Below are positions 16,982 to 25,509 of a stretch of 64,000 nucleotides of DNA, piece after piece. How positions within the stretch are numbered: position 1 is the stretch's first letter; the number at the start of each line of letters is the position of its first letter. This DNA comes from Romboutsia_E sp900604535. GTDB lineage: Bacteria > Bacillota > Clostridia > Peptostreptococcales > Peptostreptococcaceae. Where the stretch lies: positions 85,266-149,265 of the forward strand of contig NZ_UWOT01000008.1 of NCBI RefSeq assembly GCF_900604535.1, in the 5' to 3' direction. Below the pieces are notes generated by a model. It saw nothing but the letters and a program-made list of their open reading frames with translations. It ran no database searches and was not told the DNA's origin. The position numbers and the translations under genes were made by a program.

Positions 16982-17740
16982 TTATGCCCCTTTTTCATTT
17001 TTATATTCAATATATTTTAAAAATAAGATTTCAATTAGTATAAAATAGGATGTTACCGAGTCATAGCTTAATTCATTTATTGTTCCTGGTAATGTAACAG
17101 ATGATATGTACAGATTATAATCGCTCATCTGAGATAATGTATTTTCTTTTAACTTTGTAATCGAAAGTATTGGAATATTTCTAATATTTAACTTTGATGC
17201 AAAATCAATGATAAATTTATTTTCACCTGATACAGATATAATAATAAATAAATCTTCACTATTTGCAATATTTAAAGATATTTCTGATTCTCTATACCCA
17301 CTTAGATCGTAAAGTATTTTTCCACTTGTCATAAATATTCGCTTAAGCTCTTTTTTAATTGATGATTGAACCATTCCAACTCCATATACATAAATATTTC
17401 TAGCTGCGTCAAATTTTTTAAAAAACTCAGTACAATCCTTTTCTTTTATACTTTTAATTACATCATAGTAAGTATTACATACCATTTCAGTTGTATTTGT
17501 ATTTTCCTTTGTATCTTGATTTTCCAATTTTAAGTATAATTTTAATTCACTATACCCTTTTAAAGATATTTTTTGAGCAAATCTAAGAATAGTTGTTCTT
17601 GATACATTACATTTATATGCTAATTGATCAATAGCAAGCTTTTCACATTCTTTTTTATGATTAGATATATAATCCCAAATATAAAAATCATTTTCATTTA
17701 ATCGATGATAATACTTATTGATTAACTCTTGTAATTTCAT
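16982..17740 (-). CDS. RpiR-family sugar-phosphate-responsive regulator, paralogue
   Basis: About 252 residues from the ATG at 17740 (MKLQELINKYYHRLNEND), which has GAAGAG upstream; the frame stays open to an ATG at 17761 preceded by AGGGA, so the start is uncertain by seven residues. The helix-turn-helix reads LAIDQLAYKCNVSRTTILRFAQKISLKGYSELK and the SIS domain has YVYGVGMVQSS and LFIIISVSGENKFI. It is divergent from an OxlT-like carrier and shares a 253-bp control region with it that holds an inverted repeat. Confidence 0.88.
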   Translation of the reverse strand: MKLQELINKYYHRLNENDFYIWDYISNHKKECEKLAIDQLAYKCNVSRTTILRFAQKISLKGYSELKLYLKLENQDTKENTNTTEMVCNTYYDVIKSIKEKDCTEFFKKFDAARNIYVYGVGMVQSSIKKELKRIFMTSGKILYDLSGYRESEISLNIANSEDLFIIISVSGENKFIIDFASKLNIRNIPILSITKLKENTLSQMSDYNLYISSVTLPGTINELSYDSVTSYFILIEILFLKYIEYKNEKGA

Positions 17741-17858
17741 ACATTTAATCTCTTCTTTCATATATTTTCCCTAATAAATTTACCCTATAAGTAAAATTAT
17801 ATATTACCTATTAACGTTTTTCTAGATAAATAAAATGTACTACATTAAAACTTTTATT

Positions 17859-17887
17859 TTGAATCATTTTAATTCAATTTGATTCAA
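17859..17887. promoter_or_regulatory. TTGAATC-N15-GATTCAA inverted repeat
   Basis: Exact inverted heptamers at 17859-17865 and 17881-17887, with an extra ATTCAA between them, lie in the divergent gap between the rpiR pair and the carrier gene. A position that could serve both promoters makes it a candidate operator for one of the RpiR proteins. Confidence 0.4.
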
Positions 17888-18014
17888 CTGTATTTTTATT
17901 GTTTTTTTTGTCGAATTATGTTATTATTTGCATCTAAGAAGTTATTTTATACAATCTTCTTATTAATTTTCATATAAATTTTATAAAAATATTAAGGTAA
18001 AGAAGGTATTCATT

Positions 18015-19322
18015 ATGGAAAACACAAAAAAGAAAAATTCATTTTTCTATGGCTGGTTAATAGTCGTTGGTTGTATACTGATTCAAGCAGTACCATATTC
18101 ATTGGCAGCTAATATTCAACCTGCTTTTACAAATTATGTAACTTCAGGAGAAGGTTTTACCTATACTCAATTTTCACTAATATTCACAATTGGAACTGTA
18201 GTTTCAGCACTATGTTCTCCTTTCATAGGAAAATTGTATTCTAATCCTAAAATTAATATAAAACTATTATATGCTTTAGGAGTAATTTTAGTAGGTGGAG
18301 CATTTTCAGCTATGTCTTTGGCTGGAGGTAACATATTTGCTTACTATGCATTATCTATATTCGTTCAAATCGGATCTGCTATAATATCTGCTATAGGTGT
18401 TCCAACACTTATAAATAGTTGGTTTACAGAAAATAAAGGTATCGCAATGGGTCTTGCATTCTCTGGTGGTGGACTAGGTAATATGGTTCTTCAGCAATTT
18501 GCAGGTAAATGGTTATCTAACCCGCAAATTGGTTACAAAGGTGCTTATTTAAGATTTGGTTTATTAGCTATAATAGTAGCATTACCTGTAGCATTATTTA
18601 TAATGAGATTCCCAAAATCAAAAGCTGAGTTAGAAATGAATAAGTCAAAGAAATCTAAAAATGATTCAAATTCAAAGCAAAATTCTAACTGGGGATATAC
18701 TTTTGCAGAAGTTAGTAAGATTAAATATTTCTGGATATTCGCAACATCGTTTATATTTGTTGGTTTATATGTTGGTGGAATGGCTCTACAATTCATACCA
18801 TATTTGCAATCATTAGAACAAAAACAAATATTTACACTTGGATCAGCTTTAGTTGCTTCTTTATTCGGACTATTCTCAATATTCGGTAATTTATGTGGAG
18901 GTTTCTTATTTGATAAACTTGGAATAATTAAATCTCTTGTATTAGCAGGATTATTGGTTATATGTTGTGGTCTATGTTTAATATTTGTGGGACAAATAAA
19001 TGCACTTGGATTTGTATTTTCAGTTTGTTTAGGAATATCTATGTTCTCATATATAATAGGACCTTCTTATATGACTGGTGCTTTATTTGGTAATAAAGAA
19101 TTTGGTACTATATTAGGTATTGTACAAATATTCTTTGCAGCTGGATTTGGAACTGGTTCTACATTATTTGGGTTAATAGTTGATAAGTCTGGATTTACAA
19201 GCGCTTGGATATCAACAGTAATATATGCAATAATAGCATATTCAGGATTACTATATTCTACAAGTTCAATAATAAAAATGAACAAAGAAAACAATGTATT
19301 TGAAACTAAAAAAATATCTTAA
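18015..19322 (+). CDS. MFS carrier, OxlT (oxalate/formate antiporter-like) family
   Basis: A 435-residue major facilitator with 12 predicted membrane helices. The start FFYGWLIVVGCILIQAVPYSLAANIQPAF is typical of the OxlT/MCT group, as is WFTENKGIAMGLAFSGGGLGN after helix 5 and the IGPSYMTGALFGNKEFGTILGIVQIFFAAGFGTG block in the second half. The group carries oxalate, formate or other small monocarboxylates, but most clostridial members are of unknown substrate. A loop rich in Lys/Ser/Asn (about 205-225) separates the halves. GAAGG lies 9 bases before the ATG. It ends at a shared terminator. Confidence 0.88.
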   Translation: MENTKKKNSFFYGWLIVVGCILIQAVPYSLAANIQPAFTNYVTSGEGFTYTQFSLIFTIGTVVSALCSPFIGKLYSNPKINIKLLYALGVILVGGAFSAMSLAGGNIFAYYALSIFVQIGSAIISAIGVPTLINSWFTENKGIAMGLAFSGGGLGNMVLQQFAGKWLSNPQIGYKGAYLRFGLLAIIVALPVALFIMRFPKSKAELEMNKSKKSKNDSNSKQNSNWGYTFAEVSKIKYFWIFATSFIFVGLYVGGMALQFIPYLQSLEQKQIFTLGSALVASLFGLFSIFGNLCGGFLFDKLGIIKSLVLAGLLVICCGLCLIFVGQINALGFVFSVCLGISMFSYIIGPSYMTGALFGNKEFGTILGIVQIFFAAGFGTGSTLFGLIVDKSGFTSAWISTVIYAIIAYSGLLYSTSSIIKMNKENNVFETKKIS

Positions 19323-19327
19323 ATTAA

Positions 19328-19364
19328 CAGAGCTAGCTTCATTTATAGTTAGAAGCTAGCTCTT
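19328..19364. terminator. Bidirectional terminator
   Basis: AGAGCTAGCTTC pairs perfectly with GAAGCTAGCTCT around an 11-base loop; U runs follow on both sides. It separates the convergent MFS and IIA genes. Confidence 0.88.
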
Positions 19365-19372
19365 TATATATT

Positions 19373-19867
19373 TTATTCATATTTTACTAATAAACTTGTT
19401 CCACATTCTACAGATTGATTTATATTACGTTCAGATATTGTATGTCCATTTGGCTCAACAATAACCATCATTGTAACATCTGGAATATTTTTTTCTTTTA
19501 ATAACTTTCTATCTACTTTTACTAAAGTGTCCCCTACTTTTACTTTATCTCCTACCTTGCAAAAAGTTTCAAATCCTTCACCTTTTAAGTTTACAGTATC
19601 AAGTCCTATGTGAATTAATATTTCTACTCCATCTTCATTCTTTATCCCAACTGCATGTTTTGTATCTGAAACTAATGTAACTTCACCATCACAAGGAGAT
19701 ACAACTGTATTTGATGTAGGCTCTATTGCAATACCATCTCCTAATAATTTATTAGAAAACATTTCATCATTTACTTGAGATAAATCTATGCTTTTACCAT
19801 CCATTATAGAGTAAAAACCTTTTGTTTTTACATTCTTATTCTTATTTTTGCTAAATAGTTTAAGCAT
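19373..19867 (-). CDS. PTS glucose-type IIA protein
   Basis: A free-standing Crr-like IIA domain of about 164 residues. HAVGI and ILIHIGLDTV carry the two active-site His, the second being phosphorylated by HPr. Its start overlaps the end of the GH4 gene: ATG at 19867 (MLKLFSKN) or GTG at 19876, neither with a strong ribosome site, suggesting translational coupling. The alpha-glucoside IICB near 22 kb has no IIA of its own, so this protein most likely feeds it, and might also serve the IIA-less EIIBC near 4.5 kb. Confidence 0.92.
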   Translation of the reverse strand: MLKLFSKNKNKNVKTKGFYSIMDGKSIDLSQVNDEMFSNKLLGDGIAIEPTSNTVVSPCDGEVTLVSDTKHAVGIKNEDGVEILIHIGLDTVNLKGEGFETFCKVGDKVKVGDTLVKVDRKLLKEKNIPDVTMMVIVEPNGHTISERNINQSVECGTSLLVKYE

Positions 19868-21236
19868 ATACTTCACACTCTTTTTTTAATTCATTTGGCT
19901 TTTTTAATTCTGGCCAATACTCTTTATTTGCTTCTATTAAATCATCTAATATAAGCTTAGCCACTCTTGCACTTGGAACTGTTTTTGATAGTGTTATAGC
20001 TTGCCATAACTTGTTATAATCACCTTCTATCCAAGCTTCAACTGTAAGTTTTTCTACACTTACTTGTTGTTCCATTAATCCTTTTTGGAACTGTGGAATA
20101 GCCCCTTGGCATATTTTTTCATATCCATTTCTACCAACTATACAAGGTATTTCTACCATTGCTGTTCTATCAAAGTTTTCTATTGCTCCTTCATTAGGAA
20201 CTATAAGAAGGAATCTTTCATTTGTATTTTCTGCAAGGGCACAAGCTAAGTCTACTATATAAGTTGCATGTGCATCGGCTTCAAATCCTTCAACACCTTT
20301 ACTTGTTCCTTTTTCGATTATTTCATTACATATTCCAAATACATGTTTTTCTCTTCCATCCATTACTTCATTTGCTCTTGTATATTCTGGATTAGAATGT
20401 TCAACAACATAATCTGGATATAAGTAATATTTTAAATAAGTATTTGGTATTGTGGTTGGATCTACTGCATAAACATCTTTTACTTTTGTAAAAGTTTCTC
20501 TCCAGCTATCATCAACATGTTGGTTAGTATCTGATAGTGCATCTGCAAATCCATTTTCTGCTACGTGTTTCTTTATTTGTGGCATTAAGTCATTTCCATT
20601 TTTGTCATATATTTTTGACCACCATCCAAAATGATTTAATCCATAGTAAGATACTTGCATTTCTTTTCTTGATTTTAACCCACACATATTAGCCATTTTT
20701 TCTTCTAAATCTATTGGCATATCACATATATTTAATATTTTTGAATTTGGTCTTAATCTTCTTGTTGCTTCTGCTACTATTGCTGCTGGATTTGAGTAGT
20801 TTAACATCCATGCATTTGGAGAATATTGTTCCATGTAGTCAAGTATTTCTATAACTCCTCCTATTGAACGCATTCCATAAGCTATTCCTCCTGGTCCACA
20901 AGTTTCTTGACCTACAACGCCATATTTTAGTGGTATCTTTTCATCCTTTTCACGCATTGCATATTTTCCAACTCTTATATGTGCTAATACAAAGTCTATA
21001 TCAGTAAATGCTTCCTCTGGTTTTGTTGTATATGAGAATTCCACTTCTGGTGCATTTTCTTTTAAATATATTTCACAAGCCTTCGCTACTGTTTCTTGTC
21101 TATCTGCATCATTGTCATAAAACTTTATTGATCTAATTGGAAATCTATCCATATTTTCTAATAACATTAATACTATACCTGGTGTAAAAGTACTTCCCCC
21201 ACCTGCTACTACAACTGAATATTTTTTATTTTCCAT
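19860..21236 (-). CDS. malH: 6-phospho-alpha-glucosidase, GH4 (MalH/GlvA-like)
   Basis: A 458-residue GH4 enzyme from ATG 21236, which follows GGGAGGA (the frame is open to a TTG five codons earlier). GH4 enzymes use NAD+ and a divalent metal in an oxidation-elimination route. Seen are the Rossmann motif VVVAGGGSTFTPG, the metal/substrate block GQETCGPGGIAYGMRS, NYSNPAAIV, the ICDMP motif that marks 6-phospho-alpha-glucosidases against 6-phospho-beta members, and GLNHFGWW. It would split maltose-6-phosphate and related sugars. It is co-transcribed with the IIA gene and shares a promoter element with the cognate IICB unit. Confidence 0.94.
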   Translation of the reverse strand: MENKKYSVVVAGGGSTFTPGIVLMLLENMDRFPIRSIKFYDNDADRQETVAKACEIYLKENAPEVEFSYTTKPEEAFTDIDFVLAHIRVGKYAMREKDEKIPLKYGVVGQETCGPGGIAYGMRSIGGVIEILDYMEQYSPNAWMLNYSNPAAIVAEATRRLRPNSKILNICDMPIDLEEKMANMCGLKSRKEMQVSYYGLNHFGWWSKIYDKNGNDLMPQIKKHVAENGFADALSDTNQHVDDSWRETFTKVKDVYAVDPTTIPNTYLKYYLYPDYVVEHSNPEYTRANEVMDGREKHVFGICNEIIEKGTSKGVEGFEADAHATYIVDLACALAENTNERFLLIVPNEGAIENFDRTAMVEIPCIVGRNGYEKICQGAIPQFQKGLMEQQVSVEKLTVEAWIEGDYNKLWQAITLSKTVPSARVAKLILDDLIEANKEYWPELKKPNELKKECEVYA

Positions 21237-21308
21237 CTCTATTCCTCCCAAATTTTTATTATTTTATTTATCTTATGAGTACATAGTATACTTAAAAAAA
21301 ACTTATAT

Positions 21309-21380
21309 CAATACGTTTTCCTTTATTAGGGATATTGTTAATTTAATTGTTTTTTATAACATTTTCTGTGACTTTTCACA
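21309..21380 (-). promoter_or_regulatory. Bipartite promoter element, copy 1 (GH4-IIA unit)
   Basis: On the minus strand TGTGAAAAGTCACAGAAAATGTT (ends at 21380) is followed by GGAAAACGTATTG (21309-21321), start-to-start spacing 49. Both blocks recur at the same spacing before the IICB gene. The first holds an inverted repeat TGTGA-N4-TCACA; the second resembles a partial catabolite-responsive element. It lies 73-144 bases before the GH4 start. Confidence 0.7.
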
Positions 21381-21400
21381 GGTTTGTTTATAACAAAGTA

Positions 21401-21435
21401 ATAAAAAAAACATGGCAATAAATATATTACCATGC
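21401..21435 (-). terminator. Terminator after the small membrane protein gene
   Basis: ACATGG and CCATGT plus an inner AATA/TATT pair form a stem (about 21410-21435), followed on the minus strand by U8. It closes the IICB unit just before the promoter element of the GH4 unit. Confidence 0.8.
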
Positions 21436-21452
21436 TCTTTCGATTTTTATAT

Positions 21453-21959
21453 TTACATATTAATTCTTATCGTAGCAAATAAACATATACAAGCTAATCC
21501 AATAACAACTAAGCTACCTGAAATAGTCATTAGAAATTTATCTTTTAACTTTTCTTTAAAGCTCTCCTTAATAGTCACATTGTATGTTTTAAGGGTTTTA
21601 TATAAAATAACTCCAAATAAAATTACATATAACACATTCTGTAATAATATCTCTGCAACTATAAACATAACTATATTTGTAATTGCATACGATGTATCAC
21701 TTGACTCAATCTTCTTTTGTATAAATATTAATAAGTATGCTATAAATGGATTTATCATAGATACTAAAAATAGTATTGTAAGCTTAGGATTTTGTTGTAT
21801 CGCTTGTTGCATAGCAACTCCCATTCTCGCAGATTCCATAGATAAATACATTAATGCCATAAATGGTGTTAGTGTAAGTAATATCTTTGCTATGTTATAA
21901 TACTTACTCAATGAATTTATTTTATTATTTTTACTAGTTATTGCATTAACTTGACTCAT
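21453..21959 (-). CDS. Hypothetical four-helix membrane protein, alpha-glucoside locus
   Basis: A 168-residue protein with about four hydrophobic segments (near 25-45, 58-80, 92-118 and 145-165) and a basic cytosolic loop before the last. I do not recognise a family. It lies 28 bases after the alpha-glucoside IICB gene and before a terminator, so it belongs to that transcription unit and may be an accessory of sugar uptake. A long frame on the other strand over the same bases has no ribosome site and is discarded. Confidence 0.75.
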   Translation of the reverse strand: MSQVNAITSKNNKINSLSKYYNIAKILLTLTPFMALMYLSMESARMGVAMQQAIQQNPKLTILFLVSMINPFIAYLLIFIQKKIESSDTSYAITNIVMFIVAEILLQNVLYVILFGVILYKTLKTYNVTIKESFKEKLKDKFLMTISGSLVVIGLACICLFATIRINM

Positions 21960-21987
21960 TGTATCTCCTACTTTCTAAATTAACCTA

Positions 21988-23568
21988 TTAGTTTGTAACT
22001 TTATTGTTTGCTAATAAATTCTCAAAATCATCTCTCACTTTTGCTACCTTAAGTCCTACTATAACTTGATAAGACTTACCATTTGCCGAACATCCATGAG
22101 TTCCTATTGATTTAAAATATACATCATCCTTACATAATTTTTCATCTTTTACATTAACTCTTAGGCGAGTAGCACAGTTTGTTACATCAACAATATTTTC
22201 TGCTCCCCCTAAACCTTCTAATATGCCTTTTACAAGAGCTAACTTTTCATCAACTACACCACCATTTTGTCTTTCTCTATATTCAGCTTTAGTATGGAAT
22301 GTAACTTCTTCATCATCTTCTCTACCTGGTGTTTTAACATCAAATTTTTCTATTAAGAATTTAAATACTACAAACCATATTCCTGTAAATACTAAACCTA
22401 TACCTAGCATTAATAAGTATTGCTTCCAGTGTGCACTCATTAATGGTATCCAGTTTAAAGATGCCATTTCTATTACTCCTCCAGAGTGTATACCTACGAT
22501 TCCAGCAAGATACATAACTGTTGAAAGAGTTGCCGCAAGGAAAGCATGAACTATGAATAACCATGGTGCTATAAATAAGAATGTAAATTCTATTGGCTCT
22601 GTAACTCCGCAGAATATAGCAGTTAAAGTTATCGGTACTAATAATCCAAGCGTTTTCTTTTTCTTTTCAGGTTTTGCAGTTACATAAAATGCTAATGCTG
22701 CACCTGCACATCCAAATATTTTTGAAAAACCAGTTGAAGTAAATCCAGCTTCAGGAACTAATGATTTTAAAGAAGCTGTTGATGATGCAAGTTCTGGCAA
22801 TTTAGTAGCCCAGTAAGCATAAAGACCTCCTGGTACTAATACATTGTCATAGAAAAATGGTGAGTATAAGATATGATGTAAACCAAATGGTATTAGTGCA
22901 CGTTCTAAGAAGACAAATACCCAAACACCAAATGCTCCAGCTCCCTTAACAAATCCTTGGAATGCTAGCATTCCCATTTGTATTTTGGGCCATACAAGTG
23001 CTGCAATTAAAGCAACTGGAATAAGTACGAAGAAACCTATCATAAAAACAAATGTTGATCCACTGAATGTTCCTAACCATTCAGGTAATTCTGTATCAAA
23101 GAAACGGTTATGTAAATAAATAACTATACCAGATATAATTAATGCTCCTATCATACCCATATCTAATGTTTTGATATTAGCTATCATAGTAAGCCCACTA
23201 GTTCCTCCTACTTCTGCTGCAAAATCAACACCAAACACATTTCCCCATTGAGAAAGTATAGTGCTTAAGAAGTAATGGAATGTTAAATAAAGTACAAGTG
23301 CTTCCATACAACATCTTGCATTTTGTTTCTTTGCCATACCTATTGGAAGACCTACAACGAATAGTAGTGGTAATTGATTGAATACTGTCCATCCCCCTTG
23401 AAGTATTACATTCCAGCATTGATACCACATACTAGTTGGAGCTGCTAATGATCCCATGATTGCTTCTGTTGTAAATAAAGTACCTACCCCTATTACTATA
23501 CCTGCAAAGGCAAATAATAATACAGGAGTAAACATGGCTCCCCCAAATTTTTGAATTTTTTGCATCAT
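21988..23568 (-). CDS. Alpha-glucoside (maltose-type) PTS transporter EIICB
   Basis: A 526-residue PTS permease with IIC first and IIB last. The membrane part starts MQKIQKFGGAMFTPVLLFAFAGIVIG and has GLHHILYSPFFYDNVLVPGG and GVTEPIEFTFLFIAPWLF; the IIB domain at about 440-520 carries the phospho-Cys in VDVTNCATRLRVNV. The order and motifs match MalB/AglA/GlvC-type alpha-glucoside carriers. It lacks IIA, which is supplied by the free IIA encoded in the adjoining unit. Product: sugar-6-phosphates for the GH4 enzyme. GGGAAGGGA precedes the start. Confidence 0.93.
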   Translation of the reverse strand: MMQKIQKFGGAMFTPVLLFAFAGIVIGVGTLFTTEAIMGSLAAPTSMWYQCWNVILQGGWTVFNQLPLLFVVGLPIGMAKKQNARCCMEALVLYLTFHYFLSTILSQWGNVFGVDFAAEVGGTSGLTMIANIKTLDMGMIGALIISGIVIYLHNRFFDTELPEWLGTFSGSTFVFMIGFFVLIPVALIAALVWPKIQMGMLAFQGFVKGAGAFGVWVFVFLERALIPFGLHHILYSPFFYDNVLVPGGLYAYWATKLPELASSTASLKSLVPEAGFTSTGFSKIFGCAGAALAFYVTAKPEKKKKTLGLLVPITLTAIFCGVTEPIEFTFLFIAPWLFIVHAFLAATLSTVMYLAGIVGIHSGGVIEMASLNWIPLMSAHWKQYLLMLGIGLVFTGIWFVVFKFLIEKFDVKTPGREDDEEVTFHTKAEYRERQNGGVVDEKLALVKGILEGLGGAENIVDVTNCATRLRVNVKDEKLCKDDVYFKSIGTHGCSANGKSYQVIVGLKVAKVRDDFENLLANNKVTN

Positions 23569-23653
23569 ACGCTATCCCTTCCCTTCTGTATATATTTTAT
23601 ACTTAATTTATTTGTTTTTCTATTAAAATATTATCAAACAAGATTTCTATCAG

Positions 23654-23725
23654 CAATACGTTTTCCCAACTAAGGGCATTCGTATTAACTTATTTGAAAT
23701 TTAACATTTTCTGTGATTTTTCACA
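23654..23725 (-). promoter_or_regulatory. Bipartite promoter element, copy 2 (IICB unit)
   Basis: TGTGAAAAATCACAGAAAATGTT and GGAAAACGTATTG appear on the minus strand with the same start-to-start spacing of 49 as in copy 1; the intervening bases are mostly different. It lies 86-157 bases before the IICB start. Confidence 0.7.
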
Positions 23726-23729
23726 AATA

Positions 23730-23760
23730 AAAATACACCCATTTAAATGAGTGTATTTTT
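23730..23760 (-). terminator. Terminator overlapping the end of the small membrane gene
   Basis: AAAATACAC and GTGTATTTT pair, with CATTT/AAATG continuing after one mismatch; a U-rich tail follows on the minus strand. The stop codon at 23743 lies in the hairpin. Confidence 0.75.
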
Positions 23761-24189
23761 ATTTGTTTTATATATTAAAACTTCAATTCCAGTTTTGATA
23801 ATTTGAATAAATACAGTTACTTCTAACATGAAACCTATATAATAATAAGCTCTTAATGTTTCAGTAGAATTTATTAGTGTAAACCCTGCATAAATAGCGA
23901 AAAGTATAACCATAAAAATATTCATACTTAATGCATATTTACTCATTTGTAACTTTCTTTTAATATATAATGCTAAAATCAATACTACTAATATAGCAAA
24001 TATAGCGATAGTAATATATTGTAATTTCATTATTGGATATTTATTTTCTAGTAAATTATTTTTATATACTATATATCTTAGCATCCCCATTTTTTTATGA
24101 GTAAAATAATTCACTAAGTAAGCACCTACTAATAACAAAATTTGTAAGACTGTAGCTATTATATTAAATATCTTATTTGATTTTTTCAT
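23743..24189 (-). CDS. Hypothetical four-helix membrane protein
   Basis: A 148-residue protein with four hydrophobic segments (about 8-28, 56-78, 88-108 and 116-138) joined by short charged loops. I do not recognise a family. It starts 2 bases after the stop of the rhodanese lipoprotein gene and shares its terminator, so the two are expressed together; it may help anchor or partner the lipoprotein at the membrane, but nothing in its sequence proves that. Confidence 0.75.
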   Translation of the reverse strand: MKKSNKIFNIIATVLQILLLVGAYLVNYFTHKKMGMLRYIVYKNNLLENKYPIMKLQYITIAIFAILVVLILALYIKRKLQMSKYALSMNIFMVILFAIYAGFTLINSTETLRAYYYIGFMLEVTVFIQIIKTGIEVLIYKTNKNTLI

Positions 24190-24191
24190 TT

Positions 24192-25247
24192 TTATTTTGC
24201 TGCCTTATCTGTTGATAATTCACCTACTGTTGTATAAACAACACTATCACTACTTGGATCTCCTACTTGTACTGGAAGGTCATCATTCATTTGCCACTGA
24301 TACCATCCACCATCGTAAACAGTCATATCTCTTAATCCTGCATCATAACATATTAACCAAGGAACTGTAGCTCTCCATCCAGTTCCACAATAGAATGAAA
24401 GTTCATTATCTAAATTAAAATCACAATCTGACCATAATTCCTTCATTTGATCGAACGTTATATATGTGCCATCTTCATTAGTATAATCCTCCATAGTATA
24501 TGCAGTACTTCCACCACGTCCCCATACAGCACCTTTAGGTTCTCCTGCTCTATCTATGTAGTTATATCCACTTGTTTCTCCTATAAACTCTGCTTCACTT
24601 CTTATACTTACTAAACGGAAGTTAGAGTCATTATTTAACTTATCTTGAGCATCTTCTATAGACATCCAGTATTCAGGATGTGCAGGAACAGTTGTCCCAA
24701 AATCGGTTGCAGCTACTGCTTTTTCTATAGTCGTATCTGTTTCATAACCAGCTTCTGTCCATGCATTTAGCCCTCCATTAAGAACCTTTACATTTTCAAC
24801 ACCTGCCCAAAGATATGCATAAGCAACCCTTGCTGTTCCCGAAACATCAGCTCCATATAGTATAACTGTCTTATCTTTTGTTATTCCTAAATCTAACATT
24901 CCTTGTTCAACTACTTTAGCATCAGATAAATTCCAATATGGCTCACATTCCACACTCGCTATATCAACATGAATTGCTCCAGGTATATGTCCTTTTGTAT
25001 AATCTGTGCTATCTTTGTATGTCCCCCATGAAGCTTCTAAGATGACATAGTTATCTGACTCCGGCTGGTTTCCATCAATTACACTTTGTACCCATTCTGG
25101 AGTTACAAATACTTTTTCTTTATCTACTTGTTCTGATTGAACGTTTGATTCTTTTTTCGATGACTCTGTTTTATTAGCACTGCATCCTACTAATACTGTC
25201 GATAGCATTGTAGTACAAAGTACTAAACTCAATAATTTCTTTTTCAT
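24192..25247 (-). CDS. Secreted lipoprotein with two rhodanese domains
   Basis: A 351-residue exported sulfurtransferase. The signal peptide ends in a lipobox (LVGC at about 18-22), then an Asn/Ser/Lys-rich linker. The first rhodanese domain (about 50-180) is inactive-looking, without a catalytic Cys; the second (about 195-320) has SFYCGTGWRA, whose Cys would carry the persulfide, and DGGWYQWQ. The plan matches SseA-type thiosulfate or 3-mercaptopyruvate sulfurtransferases, but placed outside the membrane. Tandem 21-bp repeats lie upstream. Physiological donor and acceptor are unknown. Confidence 0.92.
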   Translation of the reverse strand: MKKKLLSLVLCTTMLSTVLVGCSANKTESSKKESNVQSEQVDKEKVFVTPEWVQSVIDGNQPESDNYVILEASWGTYKDSTDYTKGHIPGAIHVDIASVECEPYWNLSDAKVVEQGMLDLGITKDKTVILYGADVSGTARVAYAYLWAGVENVKVLNGGLNAWTEAGYETDTTIEKAVAATDFGTTVPAHPEYWMSIEDAQDKLNNDSNFRLVSIRSEAEFIGETSGYNYIDRAGEPKGAVWGRGGSTAYTMEDYTNEDGTYITFDQMKELWSDCDFNLDNELSFYCGTGWRATVPWLICYDAGLRDMTVYDGGWYQWQMNDDLPVQVGDPSSDSVVYTTVGELSTDKAAK

Positions 25248-25288
25248 AATTTCACCTCTTATTTTTCTAAATTAGTATTTTACTACAC

Positions 25289-25340
25289 TTTTTATCTACA
25301 TTCAAATAGTTTTTATCTACATTCAAATAGTTTTTATCTA
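25289..25340. repeat. 21-bp tandem repeat upstream of the rhodanese gene
   Basis: The unit TTTTTATCTAC-ATTCAAATAG is present at 25289-25309 and 25310-25330, with 10 bases of a third copy to 25340. The period equals two helical turns. It lies 42-93 bases before the start codon, where a regulator or RNA polymerase would bind. Confidence 0.85.
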
Positions 25341-25460
25341 TAATATAAACCTTGCTTATTTGACTTATCTATATATAACAATTATATCTGATTTGCTATA
25401 TTTTCTCATACTTTCTGACTTTTAATACATACAAGCTAACATTCTAAATATAATATAAAA

Positions 25461-25498
25461 TAAAAGACATGCTAAGTTCCAATTAGCACGTCTTTTCT
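25461..25498 (-). terminator. Terminator of the MoxR-VWA operon
   Basis: AAAAGACATGCTAA and TTAGCACGTCTTTT pair with one A-C mismatch around a 7-base loop, ending in a U run on the minus strand. Confidence 0.8.
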
Positions 25499-25509
25499 CT
25501 AAGCAATAT

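Noticed and set aside
21412..21900. Plus-strand 162-residue frame
   Set aside because: It is the shadow of the minus-strand membrane protein, with no ribosome site, and its codons are AT-rich noise.
25289..25340. 21-bp repeats as CRISPR or a transposon end
   Set aside because: No spacers, only 2.5 copies, and no transposase or inverted ends nearby.
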